Notes under the pieces: model-generated
Told to the model about the DNA's origin: nothing
The model's input: only the letters and a program-made list of their open reading frames with translations
Databases searched by the model: none
Shown: positions 42,692-50,872 of the stretch, one piece after another
How positions within the stretch are numbered: the stretch's first letter is position 1
How the letters are laid out: every line of letters begins with the position of its first letter
NCBI RefSeq assembly: GCF_963668515.1
Contig: NZ_OY764864.1
Coordinates: 1,054,001-1,118,000 of the forward strand
Direction: 5' to 3'
Source: an uncultured Ilyobacter sp.
GTDB lineage: Bacteria > Fusobacteriota > Fusobacteriia > Fusobacteriales > Fusobacteriaceae
Length of the DNA: 64,000 bases
Position numbers and translations under genes: made by a program

Positions 42692-43861
42692 CTATTTTAT
42701 TTGTATCCCTCTAGCTTCTAGTATCTCTATAGCCTCATAAATATCTTTAACTGTTTTTTCTATGCTGTAATTAATTTTTGTTAATATTTCTCCTTTTATG
42801 ATTCCTGTTTTAAGACCTGTTTCCAATACGTAATTAAATGTTAAAGTAAATTCCTCTTCTCCGGTAGCCTTTAATTCTTCTATATTTTCTATTTTTCCTG
42901 ACTTTACTTCTTTTGAAAATTCTTCTGCAAGTTCAAAGAAACCCATACTTTTCATTTCTAAATAAATTTTTGATATACCCTCTATCTGTTTCTCAGTCAA
43001 TCTTCCGTTATTCATTTTATAGATTCCCAGTGTAAACAAAAATTTTCTTATCCAGCCATCAAATAATTCTTTTTCTTTGGCCCAGTTTGACATGGAAAAC
43101 CATTGTTCATGGGTTATATTCTCGATCTCCTTATAGAGTTCAATCTTATTTTCTAATTTTGTGTTCTCTTTTTTTATAGTTTTTTTTGAAAGCCCATCAA
43201 TAAAGATAAACTTTTCTAATTTTTTTCTTAACGTTTTTATCGAATATCCTTTTCCACGTACTCCGTTTATTTTCAGCCATGTCATGTCTTTTCTTATAGT
43301 TGTAGCTTTTACATCTGCCATATGTCCCAATTCTATTGAATTAATAAAATTATTTTCATCACTTTCTTCCAAAACTTCCAGATATAAAAATATTCTTTCT
43401 ATTGTCCTAACAGATATATCGTCATTGCAATAATGATCCTGAAGTTTTTTTGTAAGTGATTTTATTTCAATATAACTTCTTCTGAAAATATGTCTGATAT
43501 TTTCTTCTTTTACTAGATTTACCTCAGTCTTTTGAGAATCACTATGTTTCTCAAGGTCCTGTAAAATTTGATTGGACACTTCCTCTTGCTTATTCAAAGA
43601 TTTTCTTAGTTCTAGAATTTCAATCTCTTTTTTAAAATTTTCTGAGTTTAATTTTTCTATTACACTTTTCAATACTGAAATATTTTTGTCTTTCTCCTTT
43701 ATTATTAGTGATAAGTCGACGTCTTGTCCTTCGATCATATCTGGATTTTCAGAGCTTTTGTTTTTTATATCACTATATAGAGATTTTATCCCCATTAGTT
43801 CCTTTTTCAGAAGTTCCACTTCTTCTACTTTAGAATTATACTTACTTTTAAAAACGAACAT
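42692..43861 (-). CDS. Coiled-coil protein with Rex-like winged helix (389 aa)
   Basis: Residues 10-110 form a coiled coil. Residues 150-222 match the DNA-binding domain of the redox regulator Rex: ERIFLYLEVLEES, then MADVKATTIRKDMTWLKING and VRGKGYSIKTLRKKLEKFI, comparable to Rex VRKDLSxFGxFGxRGVGYxVxxL. The NAD-binding Rossmann domain of Rex is absent; instead a helical C-terminal half ends in a tail (LTKINYSIEKTVKDIYEAIE) shared with the 1070-residue neighbour. It lies 13 bases before that gene and 11 bases after the cysteine desulfurase. It may recognise DNA for the system or regulate it; neither is shown. Confidence 0.7.
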   Translation of the reverse strand: MFVFKSKYNSKVEEVELLKKELMGIKSLYSDIKNKSSENPDMIEGQDVDLSLIIKEKDKNISVLKSVIEKLNSENFKKEIEILELRKSLNKQEEVSNQILQDLEKHSDSQKTEVNLVKEENIRHIFRRSYIEIKSLTKKLQDHYCNDDISVRTIERIFLYLEVLEESDENNFINSIELGHMADVKATTIRKDMTWLKINGVRGKGYSIKTLRKKLEKFIFIDGLSKKTIKKENTKLENKIELYKEIENITHEQWFSMSNWAKEKELFDGWIRKFLFTLGIYKMNNGRLTEKQIEGISKIYLEMKSMGFFELAEEFSKEVKSGKIENIEELKATGEEEFTLTFNYVLETGLKTGIIKGEILTKINYSIEKTVKDIYEAIEILEARGIQIK

Positions 43862-43872
43862 TTTCCAACTCC

Positions 43873-45000
43873 TTAAAATATGTCTTCAAATACCTCTTCT
43901 AGTTTTTCAAAATCAGAGTTTTCATTAAAATATGAAACTGAAAACCTGATCGTACCCTTTTCATCTGTTCCCATATGTTTATGAGCAAGGGGACTGCAGT
44001 GCATCCCGGTCCTTACGGATACATTGGAATCATTCAACATCATTTCTATCTCTTGTGGACTGGAATTTTTAGCAGTTATGGAGATAATCCCCACACTGTT
44101 TTCAGGATAAAAAATACTTATATCCCATTCAAACTCTTCTAATACGGCCAAAAGTCTTGAATAATTCTCCTTTTCTTTTTTTAGAACTTTATCTCTACCT
44201 GTGGCTATTATCCAATCTGTAGAGATCTTTAACCCTATAATACCTAGTAGATTTGGGCTTCCACTTTCATACCTTTCTGGTATATCTTTCGGCATGTCTG
44301 TTTCTTCAGATTTAATACCAGTTCCACCATATAAAAGAGGATTTAACTTTATATTTTTATTATTGTAGATATATCCCCCTATACCACTAGGTCCGTAGAG
44401 AGTCTTATGTCCTGCAAAGACTATAAAATCACATAGACTGGAGAGCTCTGAAAAATCAAGAAGTCCTGCAGTCTGAGATGCGTCTAGTAAAGTAGTTGCA
44501 CTATACTCCCTGCCTTTGGAAAATATATTTTTTATGGAAAGTATGTTTCCAAATACATTTGATGCATGCAAGCATATAATCAAATCTGGTTTTTTAGATA
44601 AAAATTTCAATTCAAGGTCTTCATAATCAAGACTGTATTCTTGAAATTTTATTATTTCAAGATCAAATTTATATCTTTTTTGTGCTTCTTTAATTGATCT
44701 GTATACTGCGTTATGTTCGAATGGGGATATATAAACTGTTTTTATACCGGAATAATCCAGTCCGAAAATTATTTCATTAAGGGAAAAGGTCGCTGAAGGA
44801 TTTAAAATGACTTCACCCTTACTAGAGAGAAGTTGTTGAATATTGGACTTTAGGTTCTCTTTTAGAGTAGAGGCTTCCTTGCTTTTACTCGAGCTATTTC
44901 TGGAGAAATTAAGACCTAAGTCTTGATATATACTCATAGTTTCATTATAAACTTCCTTGGGTTTTGGAAATGTCGTTGCAGCATTATCGAAATATATCAT
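43873..45000 (-). CDS. Cysteine desulfurase (class V aminotransferase, DndA/IscS/SufS-like)
   Basis: The 375-residue protein starts MIYFDNAATTFPKPKEVYNE and has LLDASQTAG (Asp 173), the PLP lysine in FAGHKTLYGPSGIGG (Lys 199), and the catalytic loop SVRTGMHCSPLAHK (Cys 335). All residues needed for a working desulfurase are present. It takes sulfur from cysteine as a persulfide. Being the first gene of the long operon with brxP, it probably supplies sulfur (or Fe-S clusters) to BrxP, as DndA does for DndC. It has its own promoter 30 bases upstream and a GGAG ribosome binding site. Confidence 0.92.
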   Translation of the reverse strand: MIYFDNAATTFPKPKEVYNETMSIYQDLGLNFSRNSSSKSKEASTLKENLKSNIQQLLSSKGEVILNPSATFSLNEIIFGLDYSGIKTVYISPFEHNAVYRSIKEAQKRYKFDLEIIKFQEYSLDYEDLELKFLSKKPDLIICLHASNVFGNILSIKNIFSKGREYSATTLLDASQTAGLLDFSELSSLCDFIVFAGHKTLYGPSGIGGYIYNNKNIKLNPLLYGGTGIKSEETDMPKDIPERYESGSPNLLGIIGLKISTDWIIATGRDKVLKKEKENYSRLLAVLEEFEWDISIFYPENSVGIISITAKNSSPQEIEMMLNDSNVSVRTGMHCSPLAHKHMGTDEKGTIRFSVSYFNENSDFEKLEEVFEDIF

Positions 45001-45034
45001 TTTTCACTCCAATTGTTTTGAATTATCAATAATA

Positions 45035-45063
45035 ATTATACCCAAAAATAAAGGCATTGTATA
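45035..45063 (-). promoter_or_regulatory. Promoter of the BREX-like operon
   Basis: On the minus strand TATACA (45058-45063) and a perfect TATAAT (45035-45040) have a 17-base spacer. Transcription would begin near 45028, about 28 bases before the desulfurase start codon. Confidence 0.65.
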
Positions 45064-45141
45064 GACTCAAGCCCATTTATAAAGGAAAATTAATTTTATT
45101 TTTGTGAATGTTCAAAATTAATTGCCTCTATACTCATAAAC

Positions 45142-45171
45142 AAAAAAAAGAGCCGCTGTTGATTGGCTCTT
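45142..45171 (-). terminator. Terminator of the exonuclease-BRCT unit
   Basis: AGAGCC and GGCTCT arms with a 10-base loop are followed on the minus strand by TTTTTTTT. It separates the upstream pair from the desulfurase operon. Confidence 0.85.
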
Positions 45172-45218
45172 AGATATAGAAAAATTAATCTTTGAAATCA
45201 ATTTTTGTTATACTTTTT

Positions 45219-46151
45219 TCAATTTTTAAACTTACTCACAAAATCATCTATTGTAATTACAGGTATGCCTAAGTCCTTTGCTTTTTTTTCTTTAGATCCT
45301 GCTTTTTCCCCAATTACTAAAAGACTTGTGGTACCCGTGACATCTTTTGCCAAACTCCCACCAAATTCTTCAATAATACTTTGAAGATCTTTTCTTTTAT
45401 ATGTTCCGTGTTTCCCAGTGACTGCAATATTTAGTCCCGTTATAGAACTTTTTAAGTTATTCATATTTATCTCTCTTTTAACAACTTTTGGAACAACAGA
45501 TTTCTTTATTTGAAGTTGATTTTCTGAATCTTCCAGTTTTATATTCATATAATCACTGCTAAAACTATCACTTATCCCTGCAATCCATTCTAAATTTTCT
45601 AGAATAAATGCTTTTCCTCTATCAGTGTACTTTATTAGAGTTTTCACTTCTCCGGTTTCTTCCCGCAGCTCATCTACAGTTATTATTCCATATTCATATG
45701 AACTTTCATTGATTATGGTAGTTTTATTATCTTTAGATAATATTCCAATCCTGGCGAGATGATTATTAAATGAAATTACATTTAGTTTCTCTCCCTCTGG
45801 CAAGACCTCGTTTATATATTTAAGCAGTTCTCTTATTCCAATATTTTTCTTAGGAAATACAACCTTTTCTTTATTTTCTTTAGACAAGCCCATGAACTTG
45901 TTTTCCACGAATTTTTCTAGGTTATTCAAAAAATAAACCTTTCCAACTTCTGAATAAAGCCCGTTTTCTAGTTCAAATGCTTTTAAGTTACGCCTCATTT
46001 TTTCCCTAGATATTCTTATGTTTTGATCAGCTCCAAAATTAAATTGAACCCAAAGGGCAGACCTGTCTATATCTCCTTCTGTCAGAAAAATTTCATTTTT
46101 ATAACCTTTAAATTCATAATCATATTGTTTATATTTTAAAACCTGTTTCAT
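45219..46151 (-). CDS. BRCT-domain protein, accessory island
   Basis: The last 78 residues (about 232-310) form a BRCT domain like that of NAD-dependent DNA ligase: LNIAVTGKHGTYKRKDLQSI, then FGGSLAKDVTGTTSLLVIGE and LGIPVITIDDFVSKF. The first 230 residues are not recognised; they are charged and may contain winged helices (IGIRELLKYINEVLPEGEKL). BRCT domains bind DNA ends or phosphorylated partners. The gene follows the exonuclease by six bases, so the two likely act together on DNA. Whether they belong to the BREX function or are an independent system cannot be told. Confidence 0.82.
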   Translation of the reverse strand: MKQVLKYKQYDYEFKGYKNEIFLTEGDIDRSALWVQFNFGADQNIRISREKMRRNLKAFELENGLYSEVGKVYFLNNLEKFVENKFMGLSKENKEKVVFPKKNIGIRELLKYINEVLPEGEKLNVISFNNHLARIGILSKDNKTTIINESSYEYGIITVDELREETGEVKTLIKYTDRGKAFILENLEWIAGISDSFSSDYMNIKLEDSENQLQIKKSVVPKVVKREINMNNLKSSITGLNIAVTGKHGTYKRKDLQSIIEEFGGSLAKDVTGTTSLLVIGEKAGSKEKKAKDLGIPVITIDDFVSKFKN

Positions 46152-46157
46152 ACTATA

Positions 46158-46736
46158 CTACGCACTACCTATCTCAGAAAATTCTGTCCCTGATTGTATG
46201 AAACTTTTTATAGAGTCATTATTACTTTCTAGCATTTTTTTTACTATCTCAAATAAAATCTCAGTATCATACATGGACCCATGCAGATTTTCAGCCTCTA
46301 CTTCCAACCCATAATATTCTGCCAGATTAAGGAGTTTTTTATTTTTATTTCCGTAACCATCTATATTTCCAATAGCAGTTTGAGTACAAAATTTATTCCA
46401 TAATTTGAAAGGGACAAATCCTTCATCAAATTTTATATTGTGAGCTATGAAACCTTTTGAATCTTTACAAAAATTCCAAAATTCTTCTGTATCTTCGATG
46501 AAGTATAGGGGATAACTGCACCCTTCTCTGTACTCCTCTATTTTCTCTGTGTTTAGCCCATTGACATTTATTGCATTTATGTTTGCTTTTTCACATGGAA
46601 GTCGATAATAAAATTTATTATACCTATCTATTTCTTTTAATTCTACCCCATCATATTGTGCCTTAATAGCTGAAACAGATAGTAATGATGCGTCTCCAAA
46701 TCCATTTGTTTCTGTATCAAATAATATAAATTTCAT
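46158..46736 (-). CDS. DnaQ-like DEDDh 3'-5' exonuclease
   Basis: The 192-residue protein has ExoI (FDTETNG, Asp 7 and Glu 9), ExoII (FIAHNIKFDEGF) and ExoIII (LHGSMYDTEILFEIV, His and Asp), so all catalytic residues are present. The family degrades single-stranded DNA or RNA from the 3' end or proofreads. It is the first gene of a two-gene unit with the BRCT protein. The extended linker between ExoI and ExoII is longer than in epsilon-type proofreaders. GGGGGAAT precedes the ATG. Confidence 0.88.
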   Translation of the reverse strand: MKFILFDTETNGFGDASLLSVSAIKAQYDGVELKEIDRYNKFYYRLPCEKANINAINVNGLNTEKIEEYREGCSYPLYFIEDTEEFWNFCKDSKGFIAHNIKFDEGFVPFKLWNKFCTQTAIGNIDGYGNKNKKLLNLAEYYGLEVEAENLHGSMYDTEILFEIVKKMLESNNDSIKSFIQSGTEFSEIGSA

Positions 46737-46940
46737 TATTCCCCCTCTATTTATGATTAACTACTCTCTAACCCCCAGCCTTTTATTTTCAGTCACATAA
46801 TATTTAGTTTTTTATTAAGTTTATCGAAGTGACATAAAAGATGCTTCATGATCTCATTGACTAGAGCACTCTATAGCTGCAGCAACCACTTTATCTGTAA
46901 TATTAGTTTAACCCAACTATTCCCTTTGATCTAATTTCTA
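46737..46940. other. Non-coding stretch upstream of the exonuclease gene
   Basis: No intact gene. A short minus-strand frame (TNITDKVVAAAIECSSQ) ends in stops and may be a coding remnant that I cannot assign. Confidence 0.3.
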
Positions 46941-47093
46941 TCAATCTTTGTCAGAATAATCAGTGTTTGTATCATCATTCCATAATTCTGTATCGGCTAT
47001 TTCACTATCACCGTCTTCTGTATCTCACATTTCATCATTCCAGTTTTTAAGTGGTTTTTTCTCATTAGTAAACGGATCTTCAGAAACTCCCAT
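46941..47093 (-). pseudogene. Small acidic protein gene interrupted by an in-frame TGA
   Basis: An ATG at 47091-47093 with GGGAGG seven bases upstream opens a frame of 22 codons (ends KNWNDEM) and then hits TGA at 47025-47027. The same frame continues with an acidic stretch DTEDGDSEIADTELWNDD for another 27 codons to a second TGA. The composition does not change across the stop and a TGG-to-TGA change would restore an unbroken 50-residue acidic protein. Nonsense mutation is the simplest reading. Confidence 0.5.
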
Positions 47094-47183
47094 CTTCGTG
47101 CCTCCCTAATTCTTATTTTAAATCCATAAATTTATTATACCTTCCAAAAATTAAAATTAAAAATTTAATTTTTGGACTTAACA

Positions 47184-47198
47184 TAAGTTGCTACCTTG
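47184..47198. repeat. 15-bp direct repeat, copy 1
   Basis: TAAGTTGCTACCTTG recurs exactly at 47597-47611. CTACC is also the terminal sequence of the right end of the nearby IS256 element, so these may be leftover IS ends. Confidence 0.5.
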
Positions 47199-47596
47199 AA
47201 AATAGATAAAAATAATCGAAACAGTATTTTTACTATAATTCCAATAATTTCAGAATCTTTTGGATTTTTTGAAAGAGGCTGCCCCCAGACTCTTTCCTTG
47301 ACATACACGTATTTTAAAATTAGGCTAAAAAAGAAGTGGTAATAGCCATTTATAACTATTACTCACCCATATCATTCAAATTCTACATTATTAAATTGAT
47401 AGTTTACACAAAAATTGAAACAAACTCAAGTTAGCCGTCCTAAATCTTTTTTCCAACGGACAACTCTTTCCAAAAGGTTCTTTATCTGACTTCTAAAACT
47501 ATTTTAAAAAAATGGTCTTAGAAAATAAAAGCTTGGGAAAAGATACTCAGAATCTTGATAATAGTCTGTCATGAAAAAATGGATAAATATTTATTT
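47199..47596. other. Degraded intergenic DNA between repeats
   Basis: No gene is seen. A GGCTGCCCCCAGACTCTTTCC-like segment near 47279 could be an old insertion-sequence end, but no partner end was found. Confidence 0.3.
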
Positions 47597-47611
47597 TAAG
47601 TTGCTACCTTG
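47597..47611. repeat. 15-bp direct repeat, copy 2
   Basis: Exact second copy of TAAGTTGCTACCTTG, 14 bases before the left end of the IS256 element. Together with the element end it forms a CTACCT...AGGTAG inverted pair. Confidence 0.5.
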
Positions 47612-47624
47612 CTAATTAATGCGA

Positions 47625-48995
47625 GGTAGTATAAATATTTTTGTGTTTTTGATTCCTTCTCTTGATTACTGAATGATACTGTTGTATCTATGTAATTAAG
47701 GGAGGGATTTTTTTATGGCTAGATTACCGAAGGAACTTGTCAGAGATTTTGTTAGAGAAGGAAACTTTAAATCTATTAAGGATATCGAAGAAGCTTTAAA
47801 GGATATTTTTAAAGACACTATTCAGGAAGCTTTAGAAGCTGAAATTGAAGAAGAGTTTGGATATTCCAAGTATGATTTAGCCAATAAATCTACTACCAAC
47901 TCTAGAAATGGTAAGTACAAGAAAACTGTTAAATCAAGCGCTGGAAACATTGATCTCCTCGTTCCCAGAGATAAAGAAGGCGCATATCAGCCTAAGATTG
48001 TTGAAAAACATCAAAGAGACATCTCTAACTTGGAAGATAATATTCTATCACTCTATGGAAAGGGAATGAGTACTAGGGATATCAGCTCTCATGTTCAGGA
48101 AATCTACGGGTTTGAAGTGTCTGCAGAGAGTATTAGTAGAATAACAGATAAACTAATTCCTCTTATTCAGGAATGGCAGAGCAGACCACTTGATCCTGTA
48201 TATCCATTCATTTTCCTTGATGCAGTCCACTATTCAGTCAAAGAGGAGAATAGGATTGTTAAAAAGGCTGCCTACGTTGTCTTGGAAGTTACTTTAGAAG
48301 AAAGAAAAGAAATTTTAGGAATATATATAGGTGAGAATGAGACCTCAAAATTCTGGTTATCAGTAATGACTGATCTTAAAAACAGAGAAAGATATCCTAA
48401 TAGCTTCTGTTGATGGTCTGAATGAATTTGATAATGCTATTCTGAGTGTATTTCCACAGGCTCAGATCCAGAGGTACATAGTTCACCAAATAAGGAATAC
48501 TCTAAAATATGTAAGCTACAAAGATAGGAAATCTTTTGCGCATGACTTAAAATCTATTTATACAGCCCCCAGTGAAGAAGCAGGACTAACTGCTCTTAAT
48601 ACTATCAAGGATTCCTGGAAAGTCAAATATCCATACGCTCTGAGGAGCTGGGAAGTGAACTGGAGTCAATTAAGTGCATTCTATGAATATACTGAAGAAA
48701 TAAAAAAGGTGATGTATACAACCAATGTGATAGAAAACGTCCATAGGCAGTTCAGAAGAGTTACTAAATCCAAGGGGGTATTTCCTACGGATATGTCTCT
48801 CTTGAAGCAGTTATATCTTGTAGTAATTGATCTAGACAAGAAATGGAATAGAAGTTTTAAAAGAGGTTGGGATCAGATTTTTGGACAGTTGGCAATTAAA
48901 TATGAAGACAGACTCTCAGAATATTTATTCTAGAGAGCCTGTTGGTTTATTCAGTAATTAAGTTTTGGAGAATACACAAAAGGTGTTACACTACC
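47625..48995 (+). mobile_element. IS256-family insertion sequence, inactivated
   Basis: The left end starts GGTAGTATAAATATTTTTGT at 47625. The right end, read on the other strand from 48995, starts GGTAGTGTAACACCTTTTGT, so the ends are imperfect inverted repeats. The 1371-bp length suits IS256. No 8- or 9-bp target duplication is visible (TAATGCGA on the left, GTCTTTTC on the right), so the copy is old or rearranged. It ends 45 bp from the 3' end of tRNA-Arg. Confidence 0.8.
47715..48933 (+). pseudogene. Frameshifted IS256-family (mutator-type) transposase
   Basis: Residues 1-220 and the rest of the mutator-type transposase are both present but in different frames. The first frame runs to 48413 (VYPFIFLDAVHYSVKEE is the DDE-like LDA segment). 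The second resumes at about 48391 with DILIASVDGLNEFDNAI, continues through IVHQIRNTLKYV, and ends with TTNVIENVHRQFRR (the catalytic-Glu region) and LYLVVIDLDKKW. Around 48385-48391 the expected NRGVKDIL reads NRE-KDIL, consistent with a deletion of about five bases. The transposase cannot be made as one chain, so the element is dead unless another copy acts in trans. Confidence 0.88.
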
Positions 48996-49040
48996 GTCTT
49001 TTCTATTCAAACTTTTATTAAAAAAGTGGAGATTTACACA

Positions 49041-49117
49041 TGGCGCCCCCAGCAGGAATCGAACCCACAACCCTCTGATCCGAAGTCAGATGCTCTATCC
49101 AATTGAGCTATAGAGGC
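49041..49117 (-). tRNA. tRNA-Arg (anticodon TCG)
   Basis: The minus strand folds as a full cloverleaf: acceptor GCCTCTA with TGGGGGC, D-arm AGCTCAATTGGATAGAGC, anticodon stem TCTGA/TCAGA with loop CTTCGGA (anticodon TCG), T-arm GTGGGTTCGATTCCTGC, and an encoded CCA end at 49041-49043. It marks the right border of the accessory island; the IS256 element lies just beyond its 3' end. Confidence 0.95.
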
Positions 49118-49198
49118 ACGCCATTATAATATCACATTTCCATTAGTAATTCAACTGTAATTCTTCCCTATACCCCATTCTTTTTACTTTATGATCTC

Positions 49199-49408
49199 TT
49201 AGAGTCCTGATTTTTTCAAAAATTCCTCCATAGTATAGAATCCTCCATCATATTCTACTATAGGAGCCATCATGATCTTGGCTTTTATAGCCACCCTTCT
49301 TAGCTCATTCATATCCTCTATATACTGAAACTCTTTTCCTTTCCCCTCTAAAATCCCTTTCAGTTCTTGGCATCTAGAGCAGCCTGTCTTTCCATATACT
49401 TTTATCAT
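49199..49408 (-). CDS. Glutaredoxin-like thioredoxin-fold protein
   Basis: The protein (69 residues from the ATG at 49408) begins MIKVYGKTGCSRCQELKGIL with a C-x-x-C redox pair and later has MMAPIVEYDGGFYTMEEFLK, where Ala-Pro is the cis-proline of the fold. A TTG at 49429 is in frame, but AGGAGG lies 6 bases before the ATG at 49408. It starts 13 bases after the phosphatase stop, in the same unit. Likely a small disulfide reductase; partner unknown. Confidence 0.83.
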   Translation of the reverse strand: MIKVYGKTGCSRCQELKGILEGKGKEFQYIEDMNELRRVAIKAKIMMAPIVEYDGGFYTMEEFLKKSGL

Positions 49409-49421
49409 ATCTGCCTCCTTT

Positions 49422-50039
49422 TTAATCAAGATGTGACGTGTCTGAAAATTTTTCTATATTAAACTCATTATTTTTGTAGCTCACAATAGTTACACTTGTA
49501 TTTTCAGGTACTGGATCATCCCAGTATTTATCCAGATCATGTTTCCATATGTGACTGAATATCATTTTCAGAGTCATCCCGTGGCTCACCACAAGAAACT
49601 TTCCTCCCTCAGGATGATTATCCACCAGTTTTTTCATAAAATCCATGATTCTTTTATCCACATCCTGAAATCTTTCTCCTCTGAAAGGTTCAGGGTTATA
49701 ATTCAGCGGGTCATTCCAAAGGTTGCTGTAGGCTTCCGGCTGCAAAGCCTTGAACTCAGTCTTGGGTATTCCTTCCATATCTCCGAAAGACATCTCTTTC
49801 AGGTCATCAAGAGCATAAAGAGGTTCATCTCTGTGCCCTCTAAGTATCTCTGCAGTTTCAGCAGCCCTCTTTAACGGGCTTGTGTATATACCTTCAAAAT
49901 GAATTCCCTCAAGTTTATCTCTCAGTTTATAGGCCTGTTCTTTTCCTTTCTCAGTAAGATGTGAGTTTTTACTTCCCTGAAGGATTCCCTTTAGGTTCCA
50001 TTCGGTCTCACCGTGCCTCACAAAGTATATTTCAAACAT
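49422..50039 (-). CDS. Histidine phosphatase family protein
   Basis: The 205-residue protein opens EIYFVRHGETEWNLKGILQG (RHGE with the phospho-accepting His) and contains TSPLKRAAETAEIL and KFLVVSHGMTLKMIF with the second catalytic His. This is the phosphoglycerate mutase/CobC-like superfamily. It lacks the length and the residues of a BPG-dependent glycolytic mutase, so it is probably a phosphatase of a small metabolite. It is part of a minus-strand run with the M48 protease gene upstream. Confidence 0.88.
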   Translation of the reverse strand: MFEIYFVRHGETEWNLKGILQGSKNSHLTEKGKEQAYKLRDKLEGIHFEGIYTSPLKRAAETAEILRGHRDEPLYALDDLKEMSFGDMEGIPKTEFKALQPEAYSNLWNDPLNYNPEPFRGERFQDVDKRIMDFMKKLVDNHPEGGKFLVVSHGMTLKMIFSHIWKHDLDKYWDDPVPENTSVTIVSYKNNEFNIEKFSDTSHLD

Positions 50040-50053
50040 CGGTTATTACCTTC

Positions 50054-50842
50054 CTATCTTAAGTATTTTGAAAATTCCGGGCTTGCTATATATTCTTTTA
50101 TCAGCTGTATCCTTGTTACGCTGTTTGGATGAGTGCTGAAAAATTCAAGGGGTTCTGTCTCTTTATCCGCAGCCATTCTTTCCCAGAAGTCCACAGCGGT
50201 ATTTGGATCATATCCTGCCATTGCCATAAATATCAACCCTAGTTTATCCGCTTCTTTTTCATGATCTCTGCTGTATTTCAGAGTTACAAGTTCACTGCTG
50301 ATACCATAGGCCTGAAAAAAAACATTTGTAGCCAAAGTAGGATTTTGATTAAAAAGTGTGGACAAAGTCGCTGCACCATAGCCTTTTATGAGCTCCTGAC
50401 TCATTCTCTCTCGCCCGTGGTCTGCCACAGCGTGGGCTATCTCATGTCCCATTATTACGGCCAGACTATCCTCATCCTTTGCATATTTGAGTATCCCGGT
50501 ATATACTGCCACTTTCCCACCTGGCATACACCAAGCATTCACCTCTTCAGATTCTATGAGGTTAAATTCCCAGTTATAATCATCTGCCATTCCTGCGTAT
50601 GCAGGGTCGCTCCTCAAAAATGAGTCCACTGCCGCTGCTATCTTATTTCCTACTTTTTTCACCCTCAGAGAGTCTTGGTTATTAAGAATCTTACTCTCTT
50701 TTTTTACCTCTTCATACTGCAGGCTGCTCTGCTGTAACACCTCATATTTAGGAACAATTAAAATCTGAGTTCTTCCCGTTATAGGTGCATTGCTGCATGC
50801 AAGCATAGAGAGAAGTATTAGTGTCAAAGCTAATTTTTTCAT
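50054..50842 (-). CDS. M48-family metalloprotease lipoprotein
   Basis: A signal peptide ends in LSMLACSNA (lipobox). The mature part contains VIMGHEIAHAVADHGRERMS, the HExxH zinc motif, and YSRDHEKEADKLGLIFMAMAGYDP with the third zinc ligand Glu. This is the Oma1/YcaL/BepA-like M48 branch, associated with quality control of envelope proteins. Length 262 from the ATG at 50842; the ATG at 50851 is too close to the AAGGAG site. It probably acts at the periplasmic face of the outer membrane. Confidence 0.9.
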   Translation of the reverse strand: MKKLALTLILLSMLACSNAPITGRTQILIVPKYEVLQQSSLQYEEVKKESKILNNQDSLRVKKVGNKIAAAVDSFLRSDPAYAGMADDYNWEFNLIESEEVNAWCMPGGKVAVYTGILKYAKDEDSLAVIMGHEIAHAVADHGRERMSQELIKGYGAATLSTLFNQNPTLATNVFFQAYGISSELVTLKYSRDHEKEADKLGLIFMAMAGYDPNTAVDFWERMAADKETEPLEFFSTHPNSVTRIQLIKEYIASPEFSKYLR

Positions 50843-50872
50843 AAAAATCATCTCCTTGCTTTGGTATAATTA

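Noticed and set aside
47025..47027. Selenocysteine codon in the acidic mini-protein
   Set aside because: No obvious SECIS-like hairpin follows and a single TGG to TGA change explains the stop; the residue context is not that of a redox site.
49041..49117. attL/attR pair for a tRNA-integrating element
   Set aside because: No second copy of the tRNA 3' end was found at the left edge of the island (20.3-23.7 kb), and no integrase gene is present.
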